In this document: piece by piece, positions 61,258 through 64,000 of the stretch
How the letters are laid out: every line of letters starts with the position of its first letter
Numbering within the stretch: the first letter of the stretch is position 1
Source of the DNA: an uncultured Lachnospiraceae bacterium
GTDB taxonomy: Bacteria > Bacillota > Clostridia > Lachnospirales > Lachnospiraceae
Assembly (NCBI GenBank): GCA_910586615.1
Contig: CAJUJP010000004.1
Location: 1-64,000, forward strand
DNA length: 64,000 nucleotides
Reading direction: 5' to 3'
Notes under the pieces: generated by a model
The model's database searches: none
What the model was told of the DNA's origin: nothing
What the model saw: only the letters and a program-made list of their open reading frames with translations
Position numbers and translations under genes: made by a program

Positions 61258-64000
61258 ATGCTACAACGAGGTTTGGCCATTTTGCTCAGTATATGTATGC
61301 TGGCAGGTGGAATCAGCGATACGGCTTATGCGATGAGCCCTCAGCCGCATACAACTGCGGACAGCGGCGTGCAGAACGTATCGGAGGCAGAAGAGACTTT
61401 GGAACTTCCGGCTGAGGATGCCGCGGCAGATCCGGAGACAGAAAATACGGAAAACCCGGAAACCGATCAGGCGGATCAGGGAGAGAACTCCGGCAATGGA
61501 GACGACGGAGCCGCCAGCGGTTCCGGGGACAACAGTACGGAAAATGAGCCGGTAGAAGGCGAAGGTACAACAGGAAGCGGATCCGGCGACAATACAACGG
61601 AAGACGGATCCGGCGAAGCGGTAGAGGACGACAACGCCGGTGACGACGTAACGGGCGGTGAAACTGACGGAGATGACGCGACGGGCAGTGACGACACGTC
61701 AGGAGACGGGACAGCCGGTGATGATACTACAGAAGACGGATCCGGCAGCGAGAATGATACCGACCAGGATGCAGCGGAAGAAGATGACGATACGATGGAC
61801 GGTGACAGTGATTCTGACGCGGACGGGGATGAGGCTGACGAAGAAGCAACAGAGAATGAAGACGGCAGCATTGATGAGGAAATCGAAGACGGGGAAGAAT
61901 CCCTGGTGGAAGAGCCGGATTCTCTGACGGAAGATTCAGCGTCTGTATTAAGTATTAAAGAAGAGGAACTGACGCTGACCATTGATGCACCGCAGGTAGT
62001 TACGCTGGCGGCAAAGGAGCAGCAGTGGCTTTCCTTTACAGCGCCCCAGGACGGGCTGTACCGGTTTTATTCCACTGCGGACGATGACTCCTGGGATTCT
62101 AAATATGTATATCTTTTCCATGAAAAAACAGATGACGGAACGGGTAGTTTCGATGAGAATTATGCGAGCGGTAAAAATGGTAACTTCGACTGTTCCTATC
62201 GCATGGAGAAGGATGAAACGCTCTATCTGCTGGTTGAGTTTGGAGACAATGAAAAAAGCGGTACATTCACTGTAAATGCCGAAAAAGTGGAAGTACCGGA
62301 ATTAACAGTAACAAAAAATGCGGAGGGGAGCTATACGCTTCAATCAGATTCCTATCGACTGAACTTGACTCTGGCGCCTTCTTACAGCCAGGTAAAGGCA
62401 GGAGTGGAACTGCAGCAGGCAGACGGCAGTGCCATAACCGATGGAAGCTATAAAATCTATTATCGGTATTCTTATGATAATAGATGGGGTGGTACATCAA
62501 ATTCCTATATGGAAGCAGATGCATATTCTTTTAATAATTATAAAACTGAAGGTAATATTTCAGGTATAGCTGCAGGAGGCAGGTTTCTGATTACGGAACT
62601 GCAGATTTGTGACAGTGACAAGAAAATCTTGACGTCACTTCGTGCGAATGAGCAGGAGATTGCCGTGAATACGCTGGCGACAGAAAAGCAGGGTGTTCTG
62701 ACCCAGGTGTCAGCAGAGGATGCAAGTATTACGGTAAAAGTGGAGATGATGTCCGATGTAGACGGGCGTCTGCGTTACCGCAAAAAGAAAGAAAGCGAAT
62801 GGACATACTATGAGGATACCATTCATTATTATAGTACATATACAATTACGCTTGGCGCAGAACCGGATACGGATTATGTGATTGAACTGACGGCCATGGA
62901 TATGGAGACGGTATATGATACGGCGGAAATCCGTACGGAAGCGTTTGCGGCAGCGGATATTAAAGTCGAAGCTGTGGATATCACGTCTTCGTCTGCTCAG
63001 ATTAAAGTGACAATTGGGGGGTACACGGGAAACAAACGATACATTTGTGCAAGAGTATCCTATACTGACAGCATGGGAGACCGGCAGACAAGTACAGGGT
63101 ACATATATACCAGTAACATAGCAGATAACAGTATAAATATGAGACTCAGCAATCTGGAGGCAGGAAAAGAGTACAAGGATCTGGAAGTGGAACTGGACGA
63201 TACAGATTCATACTCTATGGAGTATGCTGCCTACAGGGCGAAAGTCAGCTTTACGACGGCAGCTTCTGCAATCACCGCAGAGCAGATTGGTGTGACAGTA
63301 ACACCCGATGCGGAGGATAGCTCTAAAGCTGTACTGAAGGTAACGCTGCAGGATGTAACAGAGGGGAGCTATTCATACACGGCAAAATACCGCGTTGCAG
63401 GAAGCAAAGACTGGCAGGGAAGCGGAGCAGTATATGGAAGACTGGATTCTTACGACAGCTATGCGGATGAGAAGAATCTGACATATCTGATGGGCAGTAC
63501 GGAATATGAAGTCCAGATTATAATAGATGGAATTCTGAAAACAACCTCTTTCATGACTGCACCGGCTGCGGTTGCAGTGAAGGCAGAGGTGAAGCCTCTG
63601 ATGCAGGGTGTGCAGGTGGCGGCAGAGCTGACAGGTACAGAGACACTAAGCGGAACTTATTCCATGTCAGCGTGGCTCTATGATGAAACAGCAGGCGTAT
63701 GGAAAAGTACAAATTATGCGGATTATAGCAGTACGCGCCTGACGGCGGATAATAACTGGAAGAGTACGGCTGTCTTTTACTCCGCAGACATCAGGCCCAA
63801 TGCCGTGAACGAATGGAAAATCCAAATTCAGAGTGATAGTACGGGTACCATTTATGAAAAATATTTTACGCTTGAAGCGGTACGGCAGGATGTTACGCTG
63901 GCCATTGAGAATAATATGCCCACGTCTGTCCGGATTAGAGCAGCATTGGCAGTACGGGACGAATCGATCATATATACCAGTGCGAACATGTATTACAGAG
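61258..64000 (+). CDS. large secreted surface protein, 5' part (continues beyond the window)
   Basis: A reading frame open from ATG 61258 to the end (914 codons, no stop), preceded by GAAGGAGGAG. A signal peptide with hydrophobic core LAILLSICMLAGG ends near AYA (residue ~26). Residues ~27-235 form a low-complexity Asp/Glu/Gly/Ser/Thr linker. From ~240 onward the chain is beta-rich with repeating modules of ~90-100 residues (fibronectin-III/Ig-like pattern, Y.V.L....Y.V.....). A possible longer N-terminus (from ATG 61209: MKKIQTNIGDRRRRRK) is in a different frame joined across an A6 run. No sorting motif can be seen because the end is missing. Confidence 0.85.
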   Translation, partial: MLQRGLAILLSICMLAGGISDTAYAMSPQPHTTADSGVQNVSEAEETLELPAEDAAADPETENTENPETDQADQGENSGNGDDGAASGSGDNSTENEPVEGEGTTGSGSGDNTTEDGSGEAVEDDNAGDDVTGGETDGDDATGSDDTSGDGTAGDDTTEDGSGSENDTDQDAAEEDDDTMDGDSDSDADGDEADEEATENEDGSIDEEIEDGEESLVEEPDSLTEDSASVLSIKEEELTLTIDAPQVVTLAAKEQQWLSFTAPQDGLYRFYSTADDDSWDSKYVYLFHEKTDDGTGSFDENYASGKNGNFDCSYRMEKDETLYLLVEFGDNEKSGTFTVNAEKVEVPELTVTKNAEGSYTLQSDSYRLNLTLAPSYSQVKAGVELQQADGSAITDGSYKIYYRYSYDNRWGGTSNSYMEADAYSFNNYKTEGNISGIAAGGRFLITELQICDSDKKILTSLRANEQEIAVNTLATEKQGVLTQVSAEDASITVKVEMMSDVDGRLRYRKKKESEWTYYEDTIHYYSTYTITLGAEPDTDYVIELTAMDMETVYDTAEIRTEAFAAADIKVEAVDITSSSAQIKVTIGGYTGNKRYICARVSYTDSMGDRQTSTGYIYTSNIADNSINMRLSNLEAGKEYKDLEVELDDTDSYSMEYAAYRAKVSFTTAASAITAEQIGVTVTPDAEDSSKAVLKVTLQDVTEGSYSYTAKYRVAGSKDWQGSGAVYGRLDSYDSYADEKNLTYLMGSTEYEVQIIIDGILKTTSFMTAPAAVAVKAEVKPLMQGVQVAAELTGTETLSGTYSMSAWLYDETAGVWKSTNYADYSSTRLTADNNWKSTAVFYSADIRPNAVNEWKIQIQSDSTGTIYEKYFTLEAVRQDVTLAIENNMPTSVRIRAALAVRDESIIYTSANMYYR

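Noticed and set aside
61059..61415. A 118-codon frame through the G10 tract
   Set aside because: After the first ~20 codons from ATG 61209 it is a shadow of the surface protein frame (NATTRFGHFAQYMYAG...). Only its short basic leader is of interest.
61476..61982. A Ser-rich 168-codon minus-strand ORF
   Set aside because: It is the complement of the acidic linker of the surface protein (Asp/Glu codons read backwards give Ser/Val), not a gene.
1..64000. tRNA, rRNA, CRISPR arrays, phage or integrative elements
   Set aside because: Reading the intergenic regions gave no tRNA cloverleaf with CCA end, no rRNA-like segment, no spaced repeats and no integrase or att-like duplication. This is a visual search and could miss a degenerate case.

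Overview
The window looks like one contiguous chromosomal segment of a Gram-positive anaerobe of the class Clostridia, most likely family Lachnospiraceae. This is inferred from moderate GC content, strong GGAGG-type ribosome binding sites, the hprK - ROK glucokinase - murB - rapZ - whiA - HPr gene order, MutE/MutG-type (lantibiotic-immunity) ABC permeases, and a very long FtsH next to a divergent pyrG. No rRNA, tRNA, CRISPR array, integrase or intact insertion sequence was found.

Layout. 1-8.1 kb: end of a membrane protein, a SAM methyltransferase, a truncated HEPN-type protein, a GNAT acetyltransferase, an ArsC/Spx-like protein preceded by a structured RNA element, a ferredoxin-type aldo/keto reductase, an AraC regulator divergent from a cytoplasmic GH13 enzyme, and a MATE exporter. 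8.4-10.2 kb: a chemoreceptor. 10.3-20.0 kb: a ten-gene minus-strand operon for an Mrp/Mbh-type cation/proton antiporter complex with four separate antiporter-like subunits. 20.4-25.4 kb: a ketopantoate-reductase-like enzyme, a MacB/FtsX-type ABC transporter and a small acidic protein. 25.5-30.3 kb: an antimicrobial-peptide resistance module (ATPase plus two ABC-2 permeases) divergent from an OmpR-type two-component system. 30.4-33.4 kb: a GH3 glucosidase and a decayed Rpn-type nuclease. 33.6-40.1 kb: pyrG (with a terminator-like hairpin in its leader), ftsH and uvrC. 40.4-44.4 kb: a membrane-anchored XRE regulator with a second FtsX-type ABC transporter. 44.6-50.0 kb: hprK, glucokinase, murB, rapZ, whiA and a Crh-like HPr. 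50.3-57.6 kb: a lipid kinase, class II fructose-bisphosphate aldolase, an alpha/beta hydrolase, an alanine/glycine:cation symporter with an attenuator-like leader, a cyclophilin and a GNAT protein. 57.6-64.0 kb: a cell-surface region with a VIT/vWA protein, its adjacent exosortase, a small membrane ORF interrupted by TGA at codon 2, and the first 914 codons of a large secreted acidic protein that runs off the window.

How the genes fit together. HprK and the Crh-like HPr (Glu at position 15, Ser at 46) form a carbon-catabolite signalling pair beside glucokinase and near aldolase. The exosortase and VIT/vWA protein form a probable sorting enzyme/substrate pair, and their promoter region carries seven tandem 11-bp repeats of the kind bound by OmpR-family regulators. 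The Mrp-like operon should couple cation export to proton entry.

The least explained items are a ~92-95-nt RNA element present twice (upstream of the ArsC/Spx-like gene and of rapZ) with a compensatory base-pair change, the 11-bp operator array, a G10 tract plus an A6 slip site at the start of the large surface protein, and a three-copy intergenic repeat that supplies gene ends and terminators.
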